The notes under the pieces: model-generated
Told to the model about the DNA's origin: nothing
Databases searched by the model: none
The model's input: only the letters and a program-made list of their open reading frames with translations
Position numbers and translations under genes: made by a program
Assembly (NCBI RefSeq): GCF_001598275.1
Contig: NZ_BCYQ01000007.1
Coordinates: forward strand, 32,981 to 96,980
Length of the DNA stretch: 64,000 nt
Direction of reading: 5' to 3'
Origin: Moraxella oblonga NBRC 102422
GTDB taxonomy: Bacteria; Pseudomonadota; Gammaproteobacteria; Pseudomonadales; Moraxellaceae
In this document: one piece after another, positions 36,623-48,171 of the stretch
Layout: every line of letters starts with the position of its first letter
Numbering within the stretch: position 1 is the stretch's first letter

Positions 36623-37093
36623 ATGAATATTAATTCTACCATTATCGGTCAGATGATTGCGTTTGCGATTTTCGTGTGGTTCTGCATGAAGTTCGTATGG
36701 CCACCACTCATCGGAGCGATTAACGAGCGTCAACGCAAAATCGAAGAAGGCTTAAATGCTGCTGAGAAAGCAAAAGCAGACCTAGCTTCTGCCGAACAAA
36801 AAGTAGAGGCTGAATTTGCTGCTGCAAAATCTGAGGCTGCCGCCATCATTGACAAGGCAAACAAAACTGCCAACCAAATGATTGAAGATGCCAAAGAGCA
36901 AGCTCGTCTAGAAGGCGAACGCATTATTCAAGCGGCTCATACAGCCATTGAACAAGAGATTGCACAGACTCGTGAGCAACTGCGTTCACAAGTGGCGAGT
37001 CTTGCAGTGCTTGGGGCAGAAAAGATTTTAGAAGATAATGTTGATGAACAAAAACACGCCAGCATGCTAGAACAGTTGGCAGCGAAGCTGTAA
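36623..37093 (+). CDS. atpF: F1Fo ATP synthase subunit b
   Basis: The peripheral stalk subunit. The 156 residues form one N-terminal membrane helix (about residues 7-27, [20 protein letters not shown]) and a long, alanine-rich, charged helix (residues about 35-150) that dimerises. Length is the same as E. coli AtpF. Confidence 0.96.
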   Translation: MNINSTIIGQMIAFAIFVWFCMKFVWPPLIGAINERQRKIEEGLNAAEKAKADLASAEQKVEAEFAAAKSEAAAIIDKANKTANQMIEDAKEQARLEGERIIQAAHTAIEQEIAQTREQLRSQVASLAVLGAEKILEDNVDEQKHASMLEQLAAKL

Positions 37094-37105
37094 TTAGAGG
37101 ATATC

Positions 37106-37654
37106 ATGGCTGAACTATCTACCTTAGCAAGACCATACGCAAAAGCTGCGTTTGACTATGCTAAAGAACATAACGCAATAAACGATTGGGACAACTTTTT
37201 GTTGATTGCAAGCAATGTTGTGAGTGATAAAGAATTTGTATCATTGCTCAGTAATCCAGCCATTTCCGCAACAAAAAAAGCCAGTCTGTTGATTGACGTG
37301 TATTCATCACAATCTAAGATTGGTGATTTGAAAGCTTTTGGTAATTTTGCCAGTCAGCTGTCAGAGCATGACAGGTTGGCATTGTTGCCAGAAATTTGTA
37401 TTCATTACAGTAAGCTAAAATCACAAGAGCTAAAACAGGTTGACGCTTACGTTACATCAGCCTACCCCTTAACTGACGCTCAACGCAAAACCCTACAAGA
37501 ACGTTTGGCGATTTCCACAGGTGCGATTGTGATTTTGCACGAGGAAGTGAATCCTGATTTGTTGGGTGGTGCAACCATTAAAGTGGGCGATAAGTTTACC
37601 GATGGCTCAGTGCGTGGCAAGTTAAAACAATTAAAGACTCAGCTCACTGTATAA
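37106..37654 (+). CDS. atpH: F1Fo ATP synthase subunit delta
   Basis: Links the peripheral stalk to F1. The 182 residues begin with the usual [15 protein letters not shown] and end with the conserved [26 protein letters not shown]. Spacing to atpF is 12 bp and the ribosome-binding site is GAGGAT. Confidence 0.96.
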   Translation: MAELSTLARPYAKAAFDYAKEHNAINDWDNFLLIASNVVSDKEFVSLLSNPAISATKKASLLIDVYSSQSKIGDLKAFGNFASQLSEHDRLALLPEICIHYSKLKSQELKQVDAYVTSAYPLTDAQRKTLQERLAISTGAIVILHEEVNPDLLGGATIKVGDKFTDGSVRGKLKQLKTQLTV

Positions 37655-37686
37655 GTGTGGCTGTCTAAATAATAGGAAACAAGGCA

Positions 37687-39231
37687 ATGCAACAATTGAA
37701 TCCAGCTGAAATCAGCAATCTGATTAAGCAACGTATTCAAGACCTTGACGTAGGCGCAACTGCAAAAACTGAGGGCGTTATCGTCAGTGTGTCTGATGGT
37801 ATTGTACAAATTCATGGTCTAGAAGAAGCCATGTATGGTGAGATGATTGAATTTGAAGGTGGTGTCTATGGTATGGCACTTAACCTAGAACAAGATTCGG
37901 TCGGTGCAGTCGTATTGGGTGACTATCTAAGCCTACAAGAAGGTCAAAAAGCTTTCTGTACGGGTCGTATTTTAGAAGTACCAGTTGGTCCTGAACTTTT
38001 GGGTCGTGTCGTAGATGCGCTGGGTAACCCCATTGATGGTAAAGGTCCTATCAATGCTAAATTGACTGATAAGGTTGAAAAAATCGCCCCTGGTGTTATT
38101 GCACGTCAATCCGTTGATGAGCCTGTGATGACTGGTTATAAAGCCGTTGATACCATGATTCCTATCGGTCGTGGTCAGCGTGAGCTTATCATTGGTGACC
38201 GTCAAACGGGTAAGACCGCTATGGCGATTGATGCCATCATCGCCCAAAAAGATTCTGGCATTAAGTGTGTGTATGTGGCAATCGGTCAAAAACGTTCTAC
38301 CATTGCCAACGTGGTGCGTAAACTAGAAGAGACAGGTGCATTGGCTTATACTACTGTGGTAGTTGCTTCTGCTTCTGAACCTGCTGCTTTACAATACATT
38401 GCCCCTTATTCTGGCTGTACAATGGGCGAATACTTCCGTGACCGTGGTCAAGATGCTCTGATTGTTTATGATGATTTATCAAAACAAGCGGTTGCTTATC
38501 GTCAAATCTCCTTGCTACTACGCCGTCCACCAGGACGTGAAGCCTATCCAGGCGATGTCTTCTACCTACACTCTCGCCTATTAGAGCGTGCCTCTCGTGT
38601 CAATGCTGATTATGTAGAAGCATTTACTGATGGTGCGGTGAAAGGCAAAACAGGTTCGTTGACTGCTCTACCCATCATTGAAACCCAAGCAGGTGACGTA
38701 TCAGCATTTGTACCAACCAACGTAATTTCTATTACTGATGGTCAGATTTTCCTAGAATCTAACCTATTTAACTCAGGTATTCGCCCCGCGGTGAACGCTG
38801 GTATTTCAGTATCTCGTGTTGGTGGTGCTGCCCAAACGAAAATCATCAAAAAACTTTCGGGCGGTATCCGTACAGCTCTAGCTCAATATCGTGAACTTGC
38901 AGCTTTTGCCCAGTTTGCATCTGACCTTGATGATGCAACCAAACAACAGCTAGAACATGGTAAACGTGTTACTGAATTGATGAAGCAAAAGCAATACGCT
39001 CCAATGTCTATCGCTGACCAAGCAGCAGTCATCTACGCATCTAACGAAGGTTATTTGGCAGATGTAGATGTGGAGAAAGTTGGTGCGTTTGAAGAAGCAT
39101 TGCTACGTTATTTGCGTAATGATCACAGTGCTTTGATGACTGAGATTGATGAAACTGCTAATTACAACGACGACATTGAAGGTCGTCTAAAATCAGCAAT
39201 TGAATCTTTCAAAGCGTCGCACAGCTACTAA
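37687..39231 (+). CDS. atpA: F1Fo ATP synthase subunit alpha
   Basis: Non-catalytic nucleotide-binding subunit of F1; 514 residues, as in E. coli (513). Walker A is GDRQTGKTA near residue 170; [11 protein letters not shown] and the signature [14 protein letters not shown] are present, with Arg376 of the arginine-finger region in the SRVGG loop. A ribosome-binding site AGGAAACAAGGCA lies before the ATG. Confidence 0.98.
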   Translation: MQQLNPAEISNLIKQRIQDLDVGATAKTEGVIVSVSDGIVQIHGLEEAMYGEMIEFEGGVYGMALNLEQDSVGAVVLGDYLSLQEGQKAFCTGRILEVPVGPELLGRVVDALGNPIDGKGPINAKLTDKVEKIAPGVIARQSVDEPVMTGYKAVDTMIPIGRGQRELIIGDRQTGKTAMAIDAIIAQKDSGIKCVYVAIGQKRSTIANVVRKLEETGALAYTTVVVASASEPAALQYIAPYSGCTMGEYFRDRGQDALIVYDDLSKQAVAYRQISLLLRRPPGREAYPGDVFYLHSRLLERASRVNADYVEAFTDGAVKGKTGSLTALPIIETQAGDVSAFVPTNVISITDGQIFLESNLFNSGIRPAVNAGISVSRVGGAAQTKIIKKLSGGIRTALAQYRELAAFAQFASDLDDATKQQLEHGKRVTELMKQKQYAPMSIADQAAVIYASNEGYLADVDVEKVGAFEEALLRYLRNDHSALMTEIDETANYNDDIEGRLKSAIESFKASHSY

Positions 39232-39237
39232 AAGCAA

Positions 39238-39266
39238 TATGGTGTATTAGCTTCTAATACACCATA
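39238..39266 (+). promoter_or_regulatory. Perfect 13 bp hairpin between atpA and atpG
   Basis: TATGGTGTATTAG - 3 nt - CTAATACACCATA, with no T-run. A strong element between cistrons, more likely to stabilise or process mRNA than to terminate. Confidence 0.8.
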
Positions 39267-39301
39267 AACCCATTTAACATAAGTCCAGTATTGGAATAAT
39301 T

Positions 39302-40174
39302 ATGGCAAGCTTAAAAGAAATACGTGCAAAAGTAACCAGTATTAAAAGCACTCAAAAAATCACTCGTGCCATGCAGATGGTCGCTGCCAGTAAAATGCGT
39401 CGTGCCCAAGAACGCATGGAGATGGGTCGTCCTTATGCAGAAAGTATGCACCGCGTGATTGCACATTTGGTACAAGCACAATCTGATTATAAACATCCTT
39501 ATATGGTCAGCCGTCCTGTGAATCGTGTAGGTTTTATTGTCATCACATCGGATCGTGGTTTGGCAGGTGGTTTGAACATTAACTTATTTAAAAACCTACT
39601 AAAATCTGTAAAAAGTTACCAAGAACAATCTGTGGAAGTAGAATTTGCTGCAATTGGTTCAAAAGGGGTGAGTTTTTTTAAGAATTTTGGTGGCAAGGTT
39701 AATTCAACATTAACAGATTATGGCGACAGCCCAAATTATGAGCAGTTGAGTGTGCCTGTGCAGGTTATGCTTAACGAATATAACGAAGGGCGTTTAGATC
39801 GTATCTATTTAGTTTACAATCAGTTTATCAATGCAATGGTGCAAAAACCTGTGGTTTCTCAGCTTGTACCTTTGCCAGAGGGTTCACTAGAAGATACCAA
39901 ACAAGCTTCTCATGGTTGGGATTATATCTATGAGCCTGATACCAAGACATTGATTGATAGCTTGATGGTACGTTATATTGAGACCATCGTTTATCAAGCG
40001 GTGCTTGAAAATATCGCTTCTGAACAGTCTGCTCGTATGGTTGCCATGAAAGCGGCGACAGATAATGCAGGTAATTTAATTAAAGAGTTACAGTTGGTTT
40101 ATAACAAATTGCGTCAAGCGGCGATTACCCGAGAAATTTCGGAAATCGTTGGCGGTGCTGCCGCTGTTTCGTAA
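39302..40174 (+). CDS. atpG: F1Fo ATP synthase subunit gamma
   Basis: Central rotating shaft of F1. The 290 residues start [34 protein letters not shown] and end with [31 protein letters not shown], the two conserved helices of the coiled-coil shaft. Length matches E. coli (287). Confidence 0.97.
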   Translation: MASLKEIRAKVTSIKSTQKITRAMQMVAASKMRRAQERMEMGRPYAESMHRVIAHLVQAQSDYKHPYMVSRPVNRVGFIVITSDRGLAGGLNINLFKNLLKSVKSYQEQSVEVEFAAIGSKGVSFFKNFGGKVNSTLTDYGDSPNYEQLSVPVQVMLNEYNEGRLDRIYLVYNQFINAMVQKPVVSQLVPLPEGSLEDTKQASHGWDYIYEPDTKTLIDSLMVRYIETIVYQAVLENIASEQSARMVAMKAATDNAGNLIKELQLVYNKLRQAAITREISEIVGGAAAVS

Positions 40175-40202
40175 TCTAATTTAGCCAAATAATGATTTAT
40201 AG

Positions 40203-41636
<1,434 letters not shown>

Positions 41637-41645
41637 TGTCATAAG

Positions 41646-41671
41646 ACAGGGTGGTAATGCCACCCTGTTTT
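41646..41671 (+). terminator. Terminator-like hairpin between atpD and atpC
   Basis: Perfect 9 bp GC-rich stem ACAGGGTGG / CCACCCTGT, 5 nt loop, then TTTT, 7 bp after the atpD stop and 60 bp before atpC. It could reduce read-through into atpC and bfmR. Confidence 0.75.
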
Positions 41672-41731
41672 GAGATGGTTTGTGTTTTTTAAATATATAA
41701 AATGATTTGATTATAAATCTTGGAGTGAGTA

Positions 41732-42148
41732 ATGGCAACATTTAAATGCCGAGTGGTTAGTGCCAGAGAAGAATTGTATTCTGGTGATATCAAAGTATTG
41801 GTTGCCTCAGGATGTGATGGTGAGTTGGGGATTTTGGCAGGACATATGCCGTTAATCACCTTACTTAAACCAGGTCCTATGCATTTAAAAACCAATCAAG
41901 ATACTGATGAAGTTATTTATGTAAAAGGTGGTGTGTTGGAAGTTCAACCACATCTTGTTACAGTATTGGCAGATGAAGCAGAACATGCCAGTAACTTAGA
42001 TGAATCCAAAATCGCTGAAGCACGTCGCCATGCTGAACAAGCACTTGCCAATCAGAGTGCCAACATAGATACCAGTGCTGCATTGGCATCGCTGGCAGAA
42101 ACAGTGGCACAACTTCAAACAATTCGTAAATTTAAAAATCGTGCTTAA
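41732..42148 (+). CDS. atpC: F1Fo ATP synthase subunit epsilon
   Basis: Regulatory subunit that inhibits ATP hydrolysis. The 138 residues contain the N-terminal beta-sandwich (FKCRVVSAREELYSGD, GELGILAGHMPLITLLKPG) and the C-terminal helical pair. A TTGGAGTGAGTA ribosome-binding site precedes it. It is followed after 34 bp by bfmR without a terminator. Confidence 0.96.
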   Translation: MATFKCRVVSAREELYSGDIKVLVASGCDGELGILAGHMPLITLLKPGPMHLKTNQDTDEVIYVKGGVLEVQPHLVTVLADEAEHASNLDESKIAEARRHAEQALANQSANIDTSAALASLAETVAQLQTIRKFKNRA

Positions 42149-42182
42149 TGGTTAGATAAGGTATTGGTGGCTAAGGATAAAT

Positions 42183-42902
42183 ATGACAAGCACTACCCCA
42201 GAAAAAGAAGACATACCACGCATTCTCATTGTTGAAGATGATGAGCGATTGGCGATATTGACCCAAGATTATCTTAGACGTAATGGTTTGGATGTGGCGA
42301 TTGAGACAGACGGTACTCGTGCCATTCGCCGTATTATCAGTGAACAGCCTGATTTGGTGGTTCTTGATGTCATGCTTCCTGGCTCTGATGGTTTGACCGT
42401 GTGTCGCGAAGTGCGTCCGCATTATGCTCAACCAATTTTAATGTTAACGGCTCGCACTGAAGATATGGATCAGGTGTTGGGACTTGAAATGGGGGCAGAT
42501 GATTATGTTGCAAAACCTGCCCAACCTCGTGTGCTTTTGGCTCGTATTCGTGCATTACTTCGCCGTTCTGAATCTGCTCCTGTTGATGATACACCACAAC
42601 GTCTGGAATTTGGTGATTTGGTGATTGATAATGGCGGTCGTTCAGTAACTTTAAATGATGAGCTTGTAGATTTTACCAGTGCTGAATACGATTTGCTATG
42701 GCTTTTGGCTTCCAACGCTGGCAAGATTTTGTCTCGTGAAGATATTTTTGAACGCTTGCGTGGTATTGAATATGATGGGCAAGACCGCTCCATTGATGTT
42801 CGTATTTCTCGCATTCGCCCAAAAATCGGCGATGACCCAGAAAATCCAAAACGCATCAAGACTGTACGAAGTAAAGGTTATCTCTTTGTTAAAGAGGGTT
42901 AA
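42183..42902 (+). CDS. bfmR: Response regulator BfmR (OmpR/PhoB family)
   Basis: The 239-residue regulator has a receiver domain with phospho-acceptor Asp62 (VVLDVMLPGSDG) and the acidic pocket VEDDERL. A winged-helix domain follows (DFTSAEYDLLWLLASNAGKILSRED, RSIDVRISRIRPKIG). It resembles Acinetobacter baumannii BfmR very closely along its length, as I recall that sequence; there it controls envelope, capsule and pilus genes. Alternatively named rstA. It starts 34 bp after atpC, and the partner kinase follows 90 bp later behind a hairpin. Confidence 0.92.
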   Translation: MTSTTPEKEDIPRILIVEDDERLAILTQDYLRRNGLDVAIETDGTRAIRRIISEQPDLVVLDVMLPGSDGLTVCREVRPHYAQPILMLTARTEDMDQVLGLEMGADDYVAKPAQPRVLLARIRALLRRSESAPVDDTPQRLEFGDLVIDNGGRSVTLNDELVDFTSAEYDLLWLLASNAGKILSREDIFERLRGIEYDGQDRSIDVRISRIRPKIGDDPENPKRIKTVRSKGYLFVKEG

Positions 42903-42948
42903 TCATCATCTTGATATAAGATGGCAGTTGTTTTTATGTGTTATAATA

Positions 42949-42974
42949 AAAGTCGGCTTAAAACCGACTTTTTT
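42949..42974 (+). terminator. Terminator-like hairpin between bfmR and bfmS
   Basis: Perfect 8 bp stem AAAGTCGG / CCGACTTT with a 7 nt loop and a run of T. It lies between a regulator and its kinase, so it likely lowers kinase expression relative to the regulator. A TATAAT at 42942-42947 could also serve bfmS. Confidence 0.8.
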
Positions 42975-42992
42975 TGTGGGTAATATTTATTT

Positions 42993-44675
42993 ATGGCGAT
43001 TTTTTCTTTTACTGAACGCAGTATTTTTTTTCGTATCTATTCTGGATTGCTACTGGTGTGTTTGTCAGTGGCTTTTTTTGCTTATCTTTTTGTGGATACA
43101 ATTAACCAAGAACGTATTCAATCCTATCGTGAATCAGTGGCGACTGGCGTTTTTTATTTGATAGGGCAAGGAGTTGCCAAACAAACCACTGCCGATCAAA
43201 AACGTGCATGGCTTGAAGGAGCGGGTAAGGTTTTTGGGTCGCCATTTTATGTGTCATCAATAGAGGAAGTTGGTTTTAAAGCTAGAGAGTTAAAACGCCT
43301 ATCCGAAGAAAAATCAGTGGTGCGCTATAATGCCAAAACGCATGAATCGTTGGTATATCAGAGTATTAACAACGAACAGGTGTTGTGGGTAAAAGTGGGG
43401 CGTGTGGGCGAACGTCAAGTGCGTGCAATGACGATGTTTTTGCTTGATGATTTGTCCTATTATCCTACATTGAGTGCCAAGCAGGAGCGATTGGCTTTTT
43501 TGAGTAAAAAAAATGGCTATTCGGTCAGTATGGAATTGATTGAAAGGGTGGGGCTTGATTCTGACCAAATTGCCAAACTGATTAAAAATGAGCCTGTGAT
43601 TTTTTTTAAAGACAGTGTCAACACCCAAGAACCTAGCATTTCGGTCATCATCGCTTCTGATGTCAAGGATTCGGCGATTGTGGTGGGACCTGTACCGATT
43701 TTTAATTATTTCCCTCTAAATCTTGTGGCAAGTGTGGTACTGATTAGTTTGCTTTTAATCAGTTTGGGGGTGTATGCCTTGATTTTTCCATTGGAAAGAC
43801 GGTTGCAACTGCTACAAGCTGGCGTGGATAGAGTTGCCAAAGGGGAGCTTGATACGAGTGTGCAGGTGGTGGGGCGTGATGATATTGCACGGCTTTCATC
43901 AACTTTTAACGCCATGACAAAACACATCAAACGACTAATAGAATCCCAACGAGAGCTAACTCGGGCAGTATCTCATGAGCTTCGTACGCCTGTGGCACGC
44001 ATTCGTTTTGCGGTGGATATGCTGGCGGACGAAGATGATTATGAATTTCGCCAAAGTCAGCGTGAACAGATTGACAAAGATATTGAGTCGTTAAATGAAC
44101 TTATTGATGAAATCTTGACTTATGCCAAATTAGAAGAAGGCTCGCCAAAGATGGATTGGGAGATGGTGAACTTACGTGAGCTTTTAGAACAGGTTGAGCG
44201 AGAAACAAATGCACTTGGCAAGTCCATTACAATCAAAATCAATGCACCTTCATCTAAAGTGGTGGCAATGGCGGACAGACGTTATCTGCATCGCGTGGTG
44301 CAAAATCTGGCAGGTAATGCTCTGCGTTATGCCAACAGTACCATCATCATCAGTGCAGGTGTCAAAAAAGGTGTGGCATTTGTCAGTGTTGAAGATGATG
44401 GGCAGGGCATTCCAAAGGCTGATCGTGAAAAAGTCTTTATTCCTTTTGCTCGCCTTGATGACAGCCGTACTCGTGCTTCTGGAGGGTATGGGCTTGGGTT
44501 GTCTATCGTATCAAGGATTGCTTTTTGGTTTGGGGGTAACATGAGTGTGGGTGAAAGCCCAAGCCTGCGTGGGGCTCATTTTAAAATGACATGGCCTGTC
44601 AAACAAGTGGGCGTTACTGTTTTGGCGGATAAATTAACCCAAGAAAAAAGCGAGAAAAAACTCTTATCAAAATAA
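42993..44675 (+). CDS. bfmS: Sensor histidine kinase BfmS
   Basis: A 560-residue inner-membrane kinase. Two membrane helices (residues about 12-35 and 235-260) enclose a 200-residue periplasmic sensor. HAMP follows (ERRLQLLQAGVDRVAKGELD), then the dimerisation domain with phospho-His328 (VSHELRTPVARIRF), and an ATPase domain with the N box (RVVQNLAGNALRYA) and G boxes (DDGQGIP, GYGLGLSIV). Partner of BfmR. RstB is the enterobacterial equivalent. The signal sensed is unknown. Confidence 0.9.
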   Translation: MAIFSFTERSIFFRIYSGLLLVCLSVAFFAYLFVDTINQERIQSYRESVATGVFYLIGQGVAKQTTADQKRAWLEGAGKVFGSPFYVSSIEEVGFKARELKRLSEEKSVVRYNAKTHESLVYQSINNEQVLWVKVGRVGERQVRAMTMFLLDDLSYYPTLSAKQERLAFLSKKNGYSVSMELIERVGLDSDQIAKLIKNEPVIFFKDSVNTQEPSISVIIASDVKDSAIVVGPVPIFNYFPLNLVASVVLISLLLISLGVYALIFPLERRLQLLQAGVDRVAKGELDTSVQVVGRDDIARLSSTFNAMTKHIKRLIESQRELTRAVSHELRTPVARIRFAVDMLADEDDYEFRQSQREQIDKDIESLNELIDEILTYAKLEEGSPKMDWEMVNLRELLEQVERETNALGKSITIKINAPSSKVVAMADRRYLHRVVQNLAGNALRYANSTIIISAGVKKGVAFVSVEDDGQGIPKADREKVFIPFARLDDSRTRASGGYGLGLSIVSRIAFWFGGNMSVGESPSLRGAHFKMTWPVKQVGVTVLADKLTQEKSEKKLLSK

Positions 44676-44759
44676 AATCATGGCTTGGTGTATAAAAGTC
44701 AGATTTTGTGTTAATATAGTAACCATAAGTATTAAGCTTGATTTAATGGGAGAGGTGGT

Positions 44760-44942
44760 ATGCCCTATCTATTTGCTGGGTTGTTATTATTAAATGGTGT
44801 GTTTTTGGGTTATTCTTTATTTTTAAAAAGGGAGAGTGAGTCCGAAAGCGTCCAAGAGCATCGATCTGCATTAAAATCATCTATTGCATTTACAAATACG
44901 ACCAGTCAATTACCGCCCGAAATCGGCTCAAAGTCGCCTTGA
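44760..44942 (+). CDS. Small single-span membrane protein
   Basis: A 60-codon gene with a convincing ribosome-binding site (GGGAGAGGTGGT). The product has one N-terminal hydrophobic segment (YLFAGLLLLNGVFLGYSLFL), a Ser/Glu-rich stretch and a polar C-terminus. It converges on the EnvZ-like gene with 8 bp between stops. No family recognised. Confidence 0.55.
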   Translation: MPYLFAGLLLLNGVFLGYSLFLKRESESESVQEHRSALKSSIAFTNTTSQLPPEIGSKSP

Positions 44943-44950
44943 TGTGGTGG

Positions 44951-46336
44951 TTAGGTTTGGTCTTCTAAGATGTTGTCCTCATTGGGTGTGATGAGTGGCA
45001 TGATAACAGATACCAAAAGCCCACCCTCTGGGTGGTTTTGGGCGTGTACTTTGCCATGATGAAGCCGAACAATCCTCTCTACGATGGCAAGCCCAAGCCC
45101 ACTGCCTTGTGTGGTGCGGGCGGTTTCTCCTCGCTCAAAAGGTTGCATGATGCGTTCTATTTCATCATCTGCCACGCCATCCCCTTCGTCTTTGACGCCA
45201 ATCATTAGGCTTGCGATATTGTTGTCCACTTCGTCTATGTTGGGTGGCAGTATTTTGGCAATCAGATGTATTGGTTCACGCCCATAACGAACAGCGTTAT
45301 TGACAAGATTGGTAATAAGGCGTTTTATGGAAAGAGGGCGTACCAACACTTCTTGATTGACCGTGTTTTCGTAGATAAACTTCACATCGCCAAACTGCAC
45401 CATGATTTCATGAAAAATGGTGTCTAAATTGACCGTCTTTACTGCTTCGTCCGAACCGTCCTTCATAAAAGAAATGAACTGCTCCAAGATGGCATCCATA
45501 TCCTCTATATCTAATACCAAGCCTTCTCTAAAAAACTCATCACCAAGCATTTCAGCAGTCAGTCTCATGCGGGTGAGTGGTGTACGCAAATCATGACTGA
45601 TACCAGCAAGCATGATGGCACGTTCTTTTTGGGATTGGGAAAGGGTGTAAAATAAGCGGTTAAAAGCTGTATTTACCTTACGAATTTCGTTTGAGCCTGT
45701 GTGCGTGGGGAGGGTGGTGGCATGTCCAAGGTTGATGTAGTCGGTGGCAATGCGTTCAAGCTGTTTGAGTGGGCGGTTGGCACGGCGTACCAAAATAAAA
45801 ATGGTAGTAATTGTCAAAAATGGCAAGCCAAGCCCAAATAGCACAAACAAGCTGGCACTATACTGTGAATAATAAGTAACAGGTTCAAGTAGCCAAACAT
45901 TGGGGTGTTTGCTATCTTGTATCCATAGGCGAGGTGTGGGCTTGAATTTAAAATAGACTTTGATGGGGCGACCTAGCCTGTCCGAGACTTGTTTGGCAAA
46001 AATATCTGTAAAAAAGTCAGCGATGATTTTATCATTAACCACAGGAAAATCATCAGGATTATCAATAACCTGTATGTGGTTGTGTGCATAAAACCAAGCA
46101 AGGTTATCAGGGTCATTGACAAATTGTTGTCTAGCCTTATCCAAAAAATCAAGTTCACTGGCAAGATAATTGGCGTGATTTTTTATCTCTGGCAGGTATA
46201 GACTTCGCCAAAATAACCAAATGGACAACATGACACTTATCATGACGATAAAGCCAATCATCATGACCGTTTGCCAAGTGTTTGAGTTTAGGCGATGACG
46301 AAAACGTAACAGCCATAGTTCATAGCGTTTTTTCAT
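44951..46336 (-). CDS. envZ: EnvZ-like sensor histidine kinase without adjacent OmpR
   Basis: The 461 residues show two membrane helices (about residues 22-45 and 163-185) around a periplasmic part, HAMP (RRANRPLKQLERIATDYINLG), phospho-His248 (AGISHDLRTPLTRMRL, typical of EnvZ), and the ATPase boxes NLVNNAVRYG, DEGDGV and GSGLGLAIV. EnvZ normally pairs with OmpR, which is not next to it here. Expected to respond to osmolarity or pH in the envelope; this is by family analogy. Confidence 0.85.
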   Translation of the reverse strand: MKKRYELWLLRFRHRLNSNTWQTVMMIGFIVMISVMLSIWLFWRSLYLPEIKNHANYLASELDFLDKARQQFVNDPDNLAWFYAHNHIQVIDNPDDFPVVNDKIIADFFTDIFAKQVSDRLGRPIKVYFKFKPTPRLWIQDSKHPNVWLLEPVTYYSQYSASLFVLFGLGLPFLTITTIFILVRRANRPLKQLERIATDYINLGHATTLPTHTGSNEIRKVNTAFNRLFYTLSQSQKERAIMLAGISHDLRTPLTRMRLTAEMLGDEFFREGLVLDIEDMDAILEQFISFMKDGSDEAVKTVNLDTIFHEIMVQFGDVKFIYENTVNQEVLVRPLSIKRLITNLVNNAVRYGREPIHLIAKILPPNIDEVDNNIASLMIGVKDEGDGVADDEIERIMQPFERGETARTTQGSGLGLAIVERIVRLHHGKVHAQNHPEGGLLVSVIMPLITPNEDNILEDQT

Positions 46337-46379
46337 GATGAATGCCCCAATTTTTGTATCATTTTAACACAAATTGACG

Positions 46380-46408
46380 TTGATTTTGATGAATATTTTT
46401 GTTAAAAT
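46380..46408 (+). promoter_or_regulatory. Promoter of the rpsP operon
   Basis: TTGATT at 46380-46385 and TAAAAT at 46403-46408 with a 17 bp spacer, about 105 bp before rpsP. Confidence 0.5.
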
Positions 46409-46513
46409 AACCATTTAAGGTTTGGTATTGCCAACGGCTTATCCTCACACGGCAACCAAATGACTTATCTTGCATTTTTAAATTTTAATTTTCAAGTTTT
46501 AAAGAGAGTTATC

Positions 46514-46756
46514 ATGGTAGTGATTCGTATGGCTCGTGGCGGTGCAAAAAAACGCCCATTTTACCAAATCGTTGTGGCTGACAAACGTGCTCCTCGTGAT
46601 GGTCGTCATATCCAAAAGATTGGTTTTTTTAACCCTTTGGCTCGTGGTCAAGAAGAGTCTTTTCGCATTGACCTAGACAGTTACAATGCTTGGATTGCCA
46701 AAGGTGCTAAACCTACTGACCGTATTGTACAGCTTGTTAAACAAGCTCAAAAGTAA
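46514..46756 (+). CDS. rpsP: 30S ribosomal protein S16
   Basis: The 80 residues from ATG 46514 ([31 protein letters not shown]) match bS16, which binds 16S rRNA in the body of the small subunit. The upstream in-frame ATG at 46460 would add an unrelated leader. A ribosome-binding site AAAGAGAGTTATC precedes it. First gene of rpsP-rimM-trmD-rplS. Confidence 0.97.
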   Translation: MVVIRMARGGAKKRPFYQIVVADKRAPRDGRHIQKIGFFNPLARGQEESFRIDLDSYNAWIAKGAKPTDRIVQLVKQAQK

Positions 46757-46834
46757 TTTTGAAGCATTGCCTAAATCGGTTTGTGGTAACATAAACCGAT
46801 TTTGTTATTTTTAACTTTTTATTTAAAAAAAATT

Positions 46835-47362
46835 ATGACTCCAACACCTGACTCACTCATCAAAATTGCCACCCTAAAAAAACCCTATGGCATCAAAGGC
46901 TGGCTTTGGGTATTTAGCGATACCGATAACCGTGCTGACATTTTTGATATGCCAAATTGGTACATGAAAACCGCCACAGGTTTTAAACCTCTAACTGTGA
47001 CTGATTGGCGTGAGCAGGGGTCGGGGCTTGTGGCAAGTTTTAAAGAGATTGCTGACCGTAATGTTGCTGAAACCATGAATGGCACAACCATCTGGGTGGA
47101 TAAATCCAACCTGCCCAAACTTGATGATGATGAGTATTATTGGTCGGATTTGGTGGGGCTTACTGTCATTAATGAGGAGGGCGATAATCTGGGGGTGATT
47201 AAAGAAATGTTTGAAACATCTGCTCATGAAATCATCAGCGTCAAGCCCACCAAAGACAGTATTGATGGCGAAGAGAGACTCATTCCTTGGCATACTAGTA
47301 TTGTACTGAATGTGGATTTATCCAATCAGACCATGCTTGTGGCATGGGGTCGTGATTACTGA
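46835..47362 (+). CDS. rimM: Ribosome maturation factor RimM
   Basis: Assists assembly of the 30S head, binding S19. The 175 residues from ATG 46835 include the N-terminal barrel ([20 protein letters not shown]) and the PRC barrel ([17 protein letters not shown]). An in-frame start at 46802 adds 11 residues without homology. The stop overlaps the trmD ATG by one base. Confidence 0.95.
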   Translation: MTPTPDSLIKIATLKKPYGIKGWLWVFSDTDNRADIFDMPNWYMKTATGFKPLTVTDWREQGSGLVASFKEIADRNVAETMNGTTIWVDKSNLPKLDDDEYYWSDLVGLTVINEEGDNLGVIKEMFETSAHEIISVKPTKDSIDGEERLIPWHTSIVLNVDLSNQTMLVAWGRDY

Positions 47363-48117
47363 TGTTTTTGGCGTTCATTAGCATCATGCCACAGATGTTT
47401 GAGGCATTGTCATTTGGCATCACAGGGCGAGCGGTGGAACGTGGTCAAGTGGTGATACACACCATTAATCCACGAGATTTTGCTACTGATAACTATCGGC
47501 GGATTGATGAGCGTCCTTTTGGTGGTGGGCCGGGCATGGTAATGATGGCAGAACCCTTAGAAAAGGCGATTTTGCATACCAAAGCCTTGGCGGTTGAGTA
47601 TTTTGCCAAACATGGTATCGCAAATCCTACTTGCCCTGTCATTTATCTATCACCACAAGGTCAAACCCTAGATGAGGAGACTGTTTTGGCTCATGTCAAG
47701 TTTGATGGCATGATATTGCTGTGTGGACGGTATGAGGGGGTTGATGAGCGGCTGATTGAGTGTTATGTGGATAGCCAGATTTCCATTGGGGATTATGTGC
47801 TGACAGGGGGGGAGCTTCCTGCGATGGTGCTTGCTGACAGTGTGATACGCCGACTGCCTGATGTGATGAATGAAGCATCGGCAGACCAAGACAGTTTTGT
47901 AGATGGATTGCTTGATTGTCCGCATTATACCAAGCCATTGATTTTTAAGAATAAAAAAGTACCAGAGGTGCTACTAACAGGACATCATGCCAACATCGCC
48001 AAATGGCGGTTTTTGGAGCAAGTCAAACGCACCAAGACCCACCGCCCTGATTTGTGGGCGAAATTTAGCCCCACCAAAGAGCAAGCGAAGTGGCTAAAAG
48101 AGCTTGATAAAACGTGA
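47362..48117 (+). CDS. trmD: tRNA (guanine-N1)-methyltransferase
   Basis: Methylates G37 of tRNAs to stop frameshifting. A 251-residue SPOUT-fold enzyme with [43 protein letters not shown] and the knot motif [21 protein letters not shown]. Coupled to rimM by a one-base overlap. A run of seven G codes for TGGE in the knot (around 47806-47812). Confidence 0.96.
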   Translation: MFLAFISIMPQMFEALSFGITGRAVERGQVVIHTINPRDFATDNYRRIDERPFGGGPGMVMMAEPLEKAILHTKALAVEYFAKHGIANPTCPVIYLSPQGQTLDEETVLAHVKFDGMILLCGRYEGVDERLIECYVDSQISIGDYVLTGGELPAMVLADSVIRRLPDVMNEASADQDSFVDGLLDCPHYTKPLIFKNKKVPEVLLTGHHANIAKWRFLEQVKRTKTHRPDLWAKFSPTKEQAKWLKELDKT

Positions 48118-48132
48118 TTGTTTGGGTATAAT
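48104..48132 (+). promoter_or_regulatory. Promoter of rplS inside the trmD end
   Basis: TTGATA at 48104-48109 and TATAAT at 48127-48132 with an ideal 17 bp spacer. It overlaps the last codons of trmD and leaves a leader of about 125 nt. Confidence 0.75.
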
Positions 48133-48171
48133 AGCCAATCTTTATGTCCGTGTGGCTCGGAAATTTGATTG

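Noticed and set aside
47806..47812. Run of seven G in trmD as a phase-variation tract
   Set aside because: trmD is essential in most bacteria and the run encodes conserved knot residues (TGGE), so switching is unlikely.
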